DNA of 25,553 nucleotides, from positions 2,174 to 27,726 of the forward strand of contig NW_006768829.1 of assembly GCF_000204055.1 (NCBI RefSeq), in the 5' to 3' direction. Below the pieces are notes generated by a model. That model was not told where the DNA came from and made no database searches. It saw nothing but the letters and a program-made list of their open reading frames with translations. The DNA comes from Melampsora larici-populina 98AG31 (taxonomy: Eukaryota > Basidiomycota > Pucciniomycetes > Pucciniales > Melampsoraceae). Made by a program: the position numbers and the translations under genes. Positions 9,893-19,087 of the stretch are shown in pieces (the first letter of the stretch is position 1; each line of letters begins with the position of its first letter).

Positions 9893-10012
9893 GCTCCATT
9901 TGGTTTAATTTGATGTCAACCTTGAAGAACAACAAAATAAAAAGTCAGGACATTGATTCCTTGTGTAGCTGGAATCTACATGAAAACCTTGCAACAAATT
10001 CCAATTTGCTCA

Positions 10013-10046
10013 AGTTTTGCGGGCCAAATCGCGCAAGCTTTTCTTA
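10013..10046 (+). repeat. Left copy of a 34-bp inverted repeat spanning 7 kb
   Basis: It begins AGTTTTGCGGGC and ends CAAGCTTTTCTTA. The reverse complement of 17018-17051 matches it at about 29 of 34 positions. This could be one end of a large element or two scattered copies of one family. Confidence 0.6.
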
Positions 10047-10237
10047 TGTTTCCTTCTGCTTATGTGTCATGTTTTTCTTTTTTACTCACTGAAGCTTTTA
10101 ATACAGGCCTGTATATGTGCCTTGGCTCGGGGGTCGGTGCATCATGCACAAAAACAAAAAGAATTCTTTTCGTAAGTTTAAAGTTTTCGATATCTTTGAC
10201 AATTTTCCAGCAAACCGAAGGAGTTTAGGAGAGTATC

Positions 10238-11025
10238 GGAGCCTCCCCGAGGCAAGGCGGAAAGTGCGGAAAATACAGGTTAGACGTACAGGGTAGACAT
10301 GTGAGCACTTTTGTTTCAGCATCCCAAAGCGGAAAGGCCCTTTGATGCTATGACCAATGTGGAACTATTAATCCAACCACATGTATCAGCTATCATCCAG
10401 CAAAAGAAACGAGATGAAGAACTTATCAAATCAACAACTCGGCACCTGCTCTTGATCATATCTCTTCTCGATTGTATCCCTTACTCGCCATAGCCAACAA
10501 CACCTCCAGATAGTGATGTATGGATGGCGGAAGGCTCACAGCAAGGTATTGTATAGGCCTTCTGTGCGTAGTGAGCTGAAGAGACTGTTCAGACCGCACA
10601 ACCACGTCGGCGGCAACACATAAGAATTTGACAAATTCTTGCACAGTGATTGTCAACATGATGTTGGCATCATGGGCATCAAGAAGCGATATGAGTTCGG
10701 TCAAAAGCATTGATAGGAAGATGAGGGAGGTCTTTTAAAAAAATGAAAGTCTTTGATTCGCTTAGTTCCCTATCCCTTTGCCCTTACCCAACACGCCTAT
10801 TCATCGTACTTTTTACTCAACGTTACTTTTTTGTAATTAATCAATTGTTACTCGTAACGAGTATTTCACCCAACATTCTTTATATGGTGAAACGTGTTCG
10901 AAGTTCGAAGTAAGCCTAACTGCCCAATTCGGACAGTGCTCTTTCGAGGGCTGTTTATACAGTTCTGTATTTTTTCCGCACTTTCCGCAATTTCCGCACT
11001 TTCCGCCTTGCTTCGCGCAGGCTCC
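10238..11025. repeat. Inverted-repeat pair flanking about 690 bp
   Basis: The left arm (10238-10278) runs GGAGCCT, then GCAAGGCGGAAAGTGCGGAA, then ATACAG. The right arm (10965-11025, reverse complement) has the same order but with an extra TTGCGGAAAGTGCGGAAA internal duplication. Matching order over 40-60 bp in opposite orientation suggests a fold-back element or the ends of a non-autonomous transposon. Outer boundaries and target duplication are not visible. Confidence 0.6.
10320..10710. other. Open reading stretches of unknown significance
   Basis: Between the inverted arms, a plus-strand block from 10320 to 10493 follows a good acceptor (TTTTGTTTCAG) and contains PFDAMTNVELLIQPHVSAI. A minus-strand frame (10710-10456, 84 aa) starts with ATG and contains TVQEFVKFLCVAADVVV. 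They overlap, so at most one is real. I recognise neither. Either may be captured host sequence. Confidence 0.25.
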
Positions 11026-11133
11026 AATCCTTTGGAGTTTAGAACAGACAGGATCGGATGCATTTGTGGAGACAGCCAGGGGTCCTAGGTGATCTACAGC
11101 CATCTCCTTGTTCCATTACTAAACCGGTTAAGA

Positions 11134-11287
11134 GAATTTTACACTCAATGATTTACACTCGATAATGAGTGTAAAATCAGATGAGTGTAAAAATCAACAA
11201 TCACGGGGGCAATTAGAATTTTACACTCAATCTGGCCCGAATTTTTGTGTGTAATATTTGATGTGTAAAAGTTTGAGTGTAAAATTC
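11134..11287. repeat. Cluster of TTTACACTC inverted repeats
   Basis: Six copies of TTTACACTC or its complement occur here. Bases 11134-11193 form one imperfect palindrome of about 60 bp. Bases 11216-11230 (GAATTTTACACTCAA) and 11273-11287 form a second, perfect 15-bp inverted repeat with a 42-base loop. Two more copies sit at 12577-12608, in the right arm of the element described next. Confidence 0.8.
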
Positions 11288-12214
11288 CAAGTCACCCGGG
11301 CCGAGATAGAATTTTGCACGTGACTTTTTACACACCAAATGGAGTGTCAAAGTTCTAGGGTGCAAATATCTAAGTTCGGCCCCCCAAATCCATTTTTACC
11401 CTCCAACCTCTCTACACTCAAAGTTGAATGTAAACCACATGAATGTTTTTTTTCACAAACCCACCCCCAAATTAGAATTTTGCACGCGATGAAGAATCAT
11501 CATCAAACTCACCGAATCGGCCGTGGATATCACCATCTGCACGGCATCTCAAACTCACCGATCGGCCTCGTCTATCAGGATGTGGTGCTAACCACATCAT
11601 TCCCCTGCCAAAACCCCCTACATGCCCTAACCTTCGACGACTTCCCTTTGTAGGACAACCATCCCTTGCAGACATTGATGATTGCCCTAACTCTCCTCGC
11701 CTTTGACCAACACCTCCACCCTTTCGATGACAGCCTTAAAGCTCACTTCAATACCTCAAACCTCGATCCTCCCTGGACTAATCCGCTGCTTATATCACAC
11801 CAGATTACCACTCCTGGAACTTCAACTGAGTCCTTCGAAGCCACGTATCCGATTCACCGAAGATTAATCTCGATGATCAAGAGTATCCCTGCTGCTGATG
11901 CTGACCTAGTCGAGCTAAGCAAGATGTCACGTATCCTGCGTCCACGACGGCTTCCCATCGATGGACCTCACCGAGCAACCTCTTACGACTCTTTTCCTGA
12001 AACCCCCGCTCAAGAATCTGCTCGAGAATCAAGACTCCCAATTCTTCTGCTCCCCATTCTTCCGTACCAATTGATTTACCTTTATCAACCGTACCATTTC
12101 TATCACTTCTACTCCTTATATCAATCTAATTCTAATAACCAACCCCTTCCACTTCAAAACTTTCACCGCTCATACCAATTTTACCAAATTATTGTGTCGC
12201 TTATCTGTTTTGCT

Positions 12215-12414
12215 ATGTCTTCTGGAACCGAATCCAACGATCAATTAGAACATATGGTTTCACCGTTCCCGACTCAGACCAAAACCCAATCCACTCAACC
12301 TGTTCCCGCTGAAACCGAAGATGTTACTGTAGCCGACGATGTTAATGAATCGAACCACACATCTTCCAAAACCAAGAAAAAGCGAAATCGCCCCAAGAAA
12401 ACCGGCAAAAAATT
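12215..12414 (+). CDS. Transposon-borne protein, N-terminus only
   Basis: The ATG at 12215 opens a frame beginning MSSGTESNDQLEHM, continuing through a Thr/Gln/Pro-rich acidic stretch to a basic tail KTKKKRNRPKKTGKK just before the gap. The tail resembles an AT-hook or nuclear localisation signal (K-x-R-P-K-K). The frame is also open upstream from 11666, but that part is Tyr/Leu/Pro-rich and compositionally unlike coding sequence, so I take 12215 as the start. Fungal transposases and transposon-linked DNA-binding proteins often begin this way. The family cannot be named because the rest is missing. Confidence 0.45.
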
Positions 12415-12514
12415 NNNNNNNNNNNNNNNNNNNNNNNNNNNNNNNNNNNNNNNNNNNNNNNNNNNNNNNNNNNNNNNNNNNNNNNNNNNNNNNNNNNNNN
12501 NNNNNNNNNNNNNN
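12415..12514. other. Assembly gap of 100 N
   Basis: Exactly 100 N, a conventional placeholder, so the true missing length is unknown. It falls inside the TTTACACTC element. Confidence 1.
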
Positions 12515-12698
12515 CTTTTTTTGCACTCTACAAAATTGAGGATATGGTTGCAAAATCTAAATTGACCCCTGTTTGTTGATTTTTACACTCAACCAGATTT
12601 ACACTCATGGTGGGGTTTTTGGCCAAAAACTGTTTTTGGGTTCCAGCCTTACTAAACTTTAAAGTCGAATCATCTCATAACCGAGCACAAAAGGTGTC

Positions 12699-12723
12699 GA
12701 GTCTCGACTCCGAGTCTCGACTC
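12699..12723. repeat. Tandem palindrome GAGTCTCGACTC
   Basis: Two exact copies, one base apart, lie about 450 bp upstream of the two-exon gene at 13171. They may be a regulatory site or a simple tandem duplication. Confidence 0.6.
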
Positions 12724-13000
12724 TGATTTGTAACATTGAAGCTGTCGAATTAAAGCTCCGTTTACTTCGTCATCCATTATGGTAGATCATGATATCGAGA
12801 TTCGACGCGGTGTGAGGTCGACAGAGATCGTGAGATCGTGAGAATGATTTCCTTCGAAATTGTCTCACAGTCAGTCGAGCTCTCATTGATCATCCCAGCC
12901 TATGCTTTTTTCACTTCGTCTCGGCTAAAAGCCCTTGTGAAGCACGATCGCCTGTGAGAAGCTACAAAGAGTAAGATAGAGATTCTTTTCTCCATTTCCT

Positions 13001-13006
13001 TATAAA
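13001..13006 (+). promoter_or_regulatory. Candidate TATA box
   Basis: TATAAA lies 165 bp upstream of the ATG at 13171. Another TATAAA-like word is at about 13091. Either could serve the gene downstream; this is prediction from motif only. Confidence 0.35.
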
Positions 13007-13170
13007 CCTGCCACGAGTGAAACGTCCATCCCTCTTTATTCTGAATCGATACGGTTCAAAGTCTCCTTTAAGCACAAAATAAACCTTTATAAATCTTTAC
13101 ACTTCTTGCTATTCCTCGAGTCTTCAATTACATAGTTATTCGACATTTTAGCTTCCAAAGAGGGGCGAAG

Positions 13171-14060
13171 ATGAAGAAGATATCATTTTTCGAAATCTTT
13201 CGAATCCTTGTCGATCGTAAAAAACAGAGATCCAAATCGAAATCATCATCTTCACCATCTTCTTCCTCTACTTCACTTCAACAGAATCAACTTCATCGAC
13301 AGAAATCCAAGAAAGCTGGTCATCGCAAGTCAAGAAGATCTACTCTGAAAAAAATAAGACAATCGGCAATTTATCCCCATCAAGATAACTGTCGAAATAC
13401 TCTCAATACTGCTATTCAACATTCTTCTCTTACTCTTATCGATGAAAGTGCGACAAAAACTTTCGATGAAGTGTTAACCAGTCAATTAACAATTCGGATA
13501 TATTCTGCTGTAAGTTGATTACCCTTTCTCACACCCTCGGTTTGAGAATGACACAACTGACATTTGGTTCTTGACCATCAATATTCTTTTAGCCAAATGA
13601 TAGAACCAGGGATTTTATCAAGGTTTATGATTTCGGCCAAAGCGGTGATGATAATTCAAACTTGAGATTGGGTTTAGATGAGGAGGAGGAAGAAGAAGCA
13701 GAAGAACAAGAAGAAGAGAAAGAAGAGGAACTCCGATCCGTTCAATCCCATCCATCACTTGCAGTCGCACTTACCGAACCAAACCGACCCAACTCCAATT
13801 CTGGCTTATGGCCGAGTTTAAATTCTCCTTTACAAATTCAAGAACCATCAACACCAACCTCATTCAAATCCTCACCAGCAAGTCGATCGACTGAAAGTAT
13901 GGAAACTTTCTTTTCACCGGAAACAACAGACTTTACTACAATCATTCAAACCATTGTACCATCAGAACAAAATCAAATCCTGAATGCATCACAACAATCT
14001 CTTCAAAGCGATGTTTATTCTGCATTAGATGTTTCGACTCCTTTTCTTGACATCCTGTGA
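13171..14060 (+). CDS. Hypothetical two-exon protein, Ser/Lys-rich N-terminus and acidic middle
   Basis: Exon 1 is 13171-13509, the intron is 13510-13592 (83 bp, GTAAGT to TTTTAG), exon 2 is 13593-14060. The join is in phase and gives 268 residues. The ATG follows a purine-rich context. Residues 1-20 are hydrophobic then basic (MKKISFFEIFRILVDRKK). Residues about 21-70 are Ser/Lys/Arg-rich with a polyserine block, and residues about 138-160 form a Glu run. The rest is Ser/Thr/Pro/Gln-rich, so most of the protein looks disordered. No enzyme motif is visible. The basic and acidic blocks would suit a nuclear or scaffold-type protein, but that is guesswork. It is the only gene in the window with clean splicing and no stops that is not obviously from a transposon. 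The inverted repeat spanning 10013-17051 encloses it. Confidence 0.65.
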
Positions 14061-14563
14061 AATTCTTTCCTTCATCTTTTTTTAGCTATCTTTCTCTCTC
14101 TCTCTTCGTTCTTTCGCCGTTACTTCATATCCTTGTTGTTGTAATCGTTAATGTTCAATATAGCTGTATATATGTCTATCTAGACTATCTGAATTTTGGA
14201 AATCTGCAACACATTATCTTTCAAAACAAATTTCAAAACCTCTTAAACTCCAAAACAAAATACAATTACCTTCTTTTGATAAGATTAGATAAATGTCTGT
14301 AGATGAATCTTAGTTTTTCTTGATCAGACACATCACTATAACACATTCATTTCTCTTGGGTTACTTGTTTTCTATTTCCAAATAGATCTCTTTGTATCTT
14401 TATACCAGCTTTTTCTCGGATTCAAGGATCTAGTAAACAATTTAAAAGAAATCGTTCATTTTATTCAAGATATGAGTTGCTCTGATTCTTGCAGACAACT
14501 ACTAATTCTACAGTAGCACCAGATAGTGACCTCATAAATCATGCAGCACTTCACAAACACTAT
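14061..14563. other. Downstream region, no further gene recognised
   Basis: AT-rich, with pyrimidine runs directly after the stop codon. It probably includes the 3' UTR of the preceding gene. Nothing else was supported. Confidence 0.45.
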
Positions 14564-14668
14564 GGTACATTATCCCAAGAAAAATGTAATTGATGTGATT
14601 ATGTCAACGACCCCATTGAATCCTACTGTACTAGTAGTATTCAATGGGGTCGTTTCTTGAATGTACCA
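14564..14668. repeat. 105-bp fold-back element with 16-bp perfect arms
   Basis: AACGACCCCATTGAAT (14606-14621) is matched perfectly in inverted orientation at 14639-14654, with an inner CTACT/AGTAG stem. Outer arms GGTACATT and AAGAAA on the left pair with TTTCTTGAATGTACC on the right; the left arm has two short extra segments. This looks like a tiny MITE or a hairpin-RNA-like locus. Confidence 0.75.
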
Positions 14669-14688
14669 GTATGTGAAATTTTTCAAAG

Positions 14689-15206
14689 TTGAAACACTTT
14701 GAACTTGAGCATCAAGTTTACTCATCAATAATGACATCAAAAACAAGTTCACTTGATTCTTTGAAGTATCATTCCCAAGTGATTGTGAATTCTTTCCAGG
14801 ATTATCAAAGTAGAGATCTCAAGAAAAAGAAAACATTCCAGGATGTATGTAGGTTAAAGTCTAGGAAAACAAAGCAGTCACAAGTATTGATGATTCAACA
14901 AACAACCAAATCAAATCCAAACTAATTCCTATCAGTAATCAAGAACTCAAGGCTAAAAAATGAAAATGTTGGACAGACTTTTAAATTTAAATCACTTTGT
15001 CAAATCAAATTTTTCATCATCTTTTTATTTGGATTTTTCTCAGTGAGTTCCATAATCAACAAGATTATGCTGGTTCAGATGATGGTTCTGAGCTAGATGA
15101 AGTACAAGCAATGAAAGAAGACGTAAATGAACTCAATGATGAGTCATCAAATTCTAGTGCAAAACAAGATTGTGTAAATAGTGCAATTCATGGTGATCAA
15201 CCGTAA
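14689..15206 (+). other. Exon-like blocks of an unidentified gene
   Basis: A block ending in TAA at 15206 follows a good acceptor (TTTTTCTCAG at 15043). It is acidic and plausible as protein (DYAGSDDGSELDEVQAMKED). An open frame starting at 14689 contains SFQDYQSRDLKKKKTFQD followed by a GTATGT donor. I could not join the two convincingly in phase, and the family is unknown. These may be remnants of a host gene or transposon. Confidence 0.3.
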
Positions 15207-16002
15207 AATTTTCCTCTTTCATAGACTGATTCATGATCCTTGTTCTAGTCAGAACTATACACACTTGAGTTTTTTTATTTTAACCCTTTTTGATCAGCCA
15301 ATGTTTGTGTCTTGGGATAATTACTTTCAATCTTCTGATTGTGTTTCATGAGTTACCCTGATACCAACATATTATCAATTTATGCAACTTTTCTCTTGGG
15401 AAAACATGCCAGTCAATTATCCCAGTCAACAAAAAATCAGACAAAAACACACCAATCAATCATTTATTACAGCTTAACTCACATAGGAGACCTGATTGCT
15501 TGCAACCTGATGCTTCATTTTTATTTGCAAACCCAGCTTATGTGAATCAATGTAATTATTCAGGCCCATAATATGAGTTAGATCTCATTTGCAGTTATAT
15601 CACAGTTTGGAACAAATATGTGATTTATCAATTTGCATTGCATATTGATTAAACATCCTGCACACATCACCTACTTTGTATATTGAATGTGTTATTCTCA
15701 CTACCAACTTTGTTATTCCGATTTTTTTGGCACAAGAATCCACTGTATTGATCTGCATATCCTAAGTAACTGCACCTACATTTTATCTATAAGCCTTGCT
15801 GTTGTTGTGTTTTAATAGACAAACATTTTTGTATGTGGATCACTTTACCACTACTCCTATAATGATAAAATGGATAGAGTACATTATACATGCACACCTG
15901 TTTTAACCAAGCAATTAAGTAGTGTACTCATTTTGGGACTACCAAATAAAGTATTTGAAAGCCAAGACCAAATGATACTTGAAGTGCTCTGATTTGAAAA
16001 CT
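15207..16002. other. Intergenic sequence, no gene recognised
   Basis: AT-rich with only short random open frames. No ends, repeats or RNA genes were found. Confidence 0.5.
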
Positions 16003-16059
16003 GTTAAGGGTTTAGGGCCCAGGGTTTAGGGCTTAGGCTTAGGGTGTTAGGCTTAGGGC
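16003..16059 (+). repeat. Degenerate interstitial telomere-like tract
   Basis: The tract is built from GGGTTTAGGG, GGGCTTAGG and CTTAGGG units. TTAGGG is the common fungal telomere repeat. The units are irregular, so this is an old or diverged array, or an unrelated microsatellite. Confidence 0.55.
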
Positions 16060-17017
16060 ATGGCTATTATCACCCCACTCCAAGGGCAAACATTCCAAGA
16101 TCACCATCCTTGATCCCACCAAAAGTAGAACTCATAAGCAGCATGGCCTCTATACCCTGCTCCATTCCTCCCTTTACTATTGATTGCCACCAGAATCTAG
16201 CAGGACCAATAAAACATGCCTCCCCAGATCAAATTATGCACAACATGTACAGCAAATCTTTTCTTTGTTATATCCAATGGCTTCAATTGGAAATCTTCAA
16301 GCACCTCAAAGGTTTTATCATAATTTACACAAGTAGCATTATTGGTGTATTGTATTAAAAGATATTTTTGGTTCTTCTCTGGGAAATCCAAAGAGCCTCA
16401 AAAATTGTTTTCATAGCTCAAAACAGGCATGGTATTCAGAATCTAGCATCAGTGGAGTTATTCATTAAGGATCCTGGTAACTTGTCCCACTTCAGATCTG
16501 AATTGAATCACACTAAAGGATTGTTAAGTGTTGTAAATTTGTATCTAATCTCCTTAATATTGAGTTCCAATCAGTGTCTAGGCTTCATCTTTAGAGGAGT
16601 CTGCTGTCAAAATCCACAACAACCCAAGTGAATAGAAGTTGAAGTATCTTATTCAGATCCTGTGAACTACACCTCAGACTCAGTGATGGATTCATAGCAA
16701 CCACAATAGCAACTTAATTTGGAAAAACAATATACTTAGGCTGGAATTGTGTTCCTCATGATTTATAAATTGATATCAGTTGGAGTATGAAATAGATTCT
16801 ACTGCATTGTAATGAAACACATTGCCCCTGAACAGGCTTTCCTCCTTGAGTGCTATTTGAGCCAGCATACAGCCTTCAGCATTCTACATAAATTGACCTA
16901 AGATAATCCCTTGTTCTGAGTGTGGTTCCTGCCACCAAATTTGGCTAGTCCTTTTGAACAACACCCAAGGTTCTATATGAGATGTTTCACCAAATCCTAA
17001 TACTATATACAGTCATT
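16060..17017. other. Intergenic sequence, possible decayed coding on minus strand
   Basis: On the minus strand, 16391-16197 is open (contains KYLLIQYTNNATCVNYDKTF) and beyond its stop the frame continues with few further stops, which hints at a relic. I recognise no family, and the remainder to 17017 shows nothing. Confidence 0.3.
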
Positions 17018-17051
17018 TAAGAAAAGCTTGTTGAATTTTGCCCGCAAAACT
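17018..17051 (-). repeat. Right copy of the 34-bp inverted repeat
   Basis: It ends TTTTGCCCGCAAAACT, the inverted counterpart of the copy at 10013-10046. It lies only 7 bp outside the LTR that begins at 17059. Confidence 0.6.
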
Positions 17052-17750
17052 CCAACAATGTGAGCCTACTAGCGTCTGTTAGGCTATTAGAGTCAATATA
17101 AAGGTTGTAGAAAGTCTAATAACTTCTACTAAGGTTGTGTAGATCAAGATCTACAAGTGTGAACGGGTATAGACGTGGGCGTAAGAGCTTTACTTGCAAT
17201 AAACAAGTAAAGACTGCAGTTAGTTGACCTTTAAACAAAGGCTTTAGCCCAGGGATTTTGGGTTAATTATTGTCTTTACAATAATTAAAAAGGAGAGCAA
17301 CTGACGCGCAGTTCTCAATCCTAATTTGATCCTCTTCTATTCTAAGAAAGGTCAAAGAAGGTAGTGTTAAGGTCTATTATAACACCGGGAACTTTACACT
17401 CTGACTAATAGAGATTTCCCTGTAGATTTAGAGTTTCTTATATCAGATGAATCCCAAATCTGATATGAGCAATACTCAAGGACTACTTCCTTACAAGTAA
17501 TTCCACCAAATGGATATTACCAGAAATACTGATTATGGAGTCTAATCAGAAACAAAGTTGAATGAGCACACAGAATAAGCAACAAGACACAAGGTTTGAG
17601 TTTCAAGGTTCGTAGAATCAGGCCTTTAAAGTTTGGTTATTGAAAAGCAAAGTTTAAAGGTTCTAGGAAGATGAATAAAAGCAAAGTTGTGTAGTTGTTG
17701 AATAATAATGTGATGATGTCATTCTTCTCAATTTGGTTGGATTTCCAGGG

Positions 17751-17758
17751 CTTATATA
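17751..17758 (-). promoter_or_regulatory. LTR TATA box
   Basis: TATATAAG on the minus strand, about 330 bp into the LTR. A start site 25-35 bp downstream would mark the U3/R border near 17720. Confidence 0.5.
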
Positions 17759-17958
17759 GTCTGAACCTTGGAAATCTTTGGACTCCAAGTGCGCACAAAT
17801 TGTGGTTCTATGGTTAGGTTAATTACAGTAAGACAGTTACTATTGGATTATAAGTATATTTCACTTGTTACATATGTGTTACGGCTGTGAAATATATGTA
17901 GCTTTGGTTTGCATCAAAGTTATGTATGTTCACACCCTTTGATGTAAGTTCTGCACAT

Positions 17959-17984
17959 GTTACATATGCTAAATCATATGTAAC
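17959..17984. repeat. LTR palindrome GTTACATATG
   Basis: Perfect 10-bp arms (GTTACATATG / CATATGTAAC) with a 6-base loop. A further GTTACATATG lies nearby at about 17868. They fall in the U3 part of the LTR, upstream of the TATA box, where transcription-factor sites are expected. Confidence 0.7.
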
Positions 17985-18086
17985 TTGACTCTTCGAAACT
18001 GAGCCTTGAGTTGTAATTGCTATTTTTAAGGTTTTCATTATAATACGTCGCCCATTGGTACTCTGGTTTAGTACTCAGGGCTGACA

Positions 18087-18100
18087 TTCCCCACCACCAG
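18087..18100 (-). other. Polypurine tract (plus-strand primer)
   Basis: GGTGGTGGGGAA on the minus strand abuts the TGTCAG start of the LTR, the expected position of the primer for plus-strand DNA synthesis. Confidence 0.7.
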
Positions 18101-18221
18101 AAAAGGTCATACGCCTTCTCAAGGTTTATGATCTCTTTTTGATGCTCTAAATGTGTGGAGTCATTACTTCATTATTACCTTTATTTTTCTGTATACACTT
18201 CCCTGCATGAAGTCCTTGATC

Positions 18222-19082
18222 TTAGTGTTGGGACTCCATCTCAGATTCACTATCCTCATATTCTACAAATTCCATTGTATCTCCTGCTCCTTCATTTTCA
18301 TCTTCTTGTCTATCTTCCTCTTCTTCAACTGCATTTATGGCTGTCCCTTTCCCTTTACATGTTCCCCAAACATGCTGAGGATCTGTACTGCCACAGGTAT
18401 TGCAAGACTTACTACTTTTCCTTTCAGTAGTAGGATGTTGAGCTTTTGTACTGCTTACTTGGTGCTCCCTGTGGTCATTATTTGACTGAGAGTGATAATT
18501 ATTTGTCTGTGTTCTTCCACCAGGCATCAAACTTTTAGCAATATCTTCAAAAGCTAGAATGAAATCTGTCCAACTACTATCCGGACCAATTCTATTTTGC
18601 ACCGGGATTCTGATTGTGCTGGGTAGCTGCCAAAGTAATTTTTCAGCTACTTCAGATGAGTCTGCATTTGGTCTAAATGATCTAAACCGCTGTTGTTGCC
18701 TTGAAGCCCATTTAACACAATCAGAATGGATTTCTGGTTTGAATCTGTCTCTCATGAATAGTCTCTCCATATAAGACCTCCATTGAGCATTACCAAACCT
18801 GGTCTGAATAGCTTGTTTCCATTCCTCCCAAGTTTTATTATGCCCACCGTCTTCTTTCATGACGTCCATAACCCATTGTCGAGCTACACCAGTAAAAACA
18901 ATTGATAATTTTGATGTGATCAAAATATCTGGCATTTGTAAGCGCACTGGTACTGCGTCAACCCAGTCAATAAACTCTTGGTGATTGTACTCCCCTTCCC
19001 CGCTAAAGGTAGGCCAATCCTTGACATTAGGATATTCTTTCCTTAGTTCTTTTCTGATTGATGCTTGACGCATCCATGTCTT
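18222..19082 (-). pseudogene. gag: Gypsy gag, C-terminal half (split by insertion)
   Basis: The open frame carries the retrotransposon gag (capsid) signature early on: WPTFSGEGEYNHQEFIDWVD, then LSIVFTGVARQWVMD, TWEEWKQAIQTRFG and WRSYMERLFMRDRF. A zinc-knuckle-like motif CNTCGSTDPQHVWGTC (C-x2-C-x6-H-x4-C) follows, with wider spacing than the usual C-x2-C-x4-H-x4-C. The tail is acidic (EEEEDRQEDENEG). Gag assembles the cytoplasmic virus-like particle and binds the element RNA. An ATG at 19073 could start translation, but the frame continues upstream to the insertion junction at 19082/19083 and aligns with the N-terminal half at 24602 onward. The stop at 18222 is close to the polypurine tract and no pol follows. 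Confidence 0.85.
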
Positions 19083-19087
19083 CTACC
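19083..19087. repeat. Left 5-bp direct repeat CTACC at insertion
   Basis: CTACC occurs here and at 24597-24601, at the two junctions between Gypsy gag and the inserted element. Removing one copy plus the insert restores the gag frame. It may be a target duplication or the crossover core of recombinase-mediated insertion. The same bases create the TAG that ends the upstream half. Confidence 0.75.

Larger units (their letters stand above)
11165..12608 (+). mobile_element. TIR transposon with internal assembly gap
   Basis: The first roughly 60 bp (ATGAGTGTAAAATCAG, then GAGTGTAAAAATCAACAA, then GGGGGCAATTAGA) recur in inverted orientation at 12551-12608 with few differences. A protein-coding start lies at 12215 and runs into the 100-N gap, so the element is probably longer than shown and possibly autonomous. 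No target duplication is evident, and the palindrome at the left end blurs the true boundary. Confidence 0.6.
17059..18086 (-). repeat. 3' LTR of the Gypsy-type element
   Basis: On the minus strand it starts TGTCAGCC directly after a polypurine tract and ends GGCTCACA, giving TG...CA ends inside an imperfect 8-bp inverted repeat (TGTCAGCC/TGTGAGCC). Length is 1,028 bp. The next five bases outside (17054-17058, plus strand AACAA) would be the target duplication, but its partner is outside the window. The second LTR copy is also outside, so the inner boundary rests on the polypurine tract and the outer one on the terminal repeat. Confidence 0.75.

Noticed and set aside
11666..12214. Upstream extension of the gap-truncated ORF (183 codons)
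   Set aside because: Tyr/Leu/Pro-rich composition looks non-coding; the likely start is the ATG at 12215.
18153..18485. Hydrophobic plus-strand frames
   Set aside because: Antisense to the acidic gag tail, which forces F/L/S-rich products.
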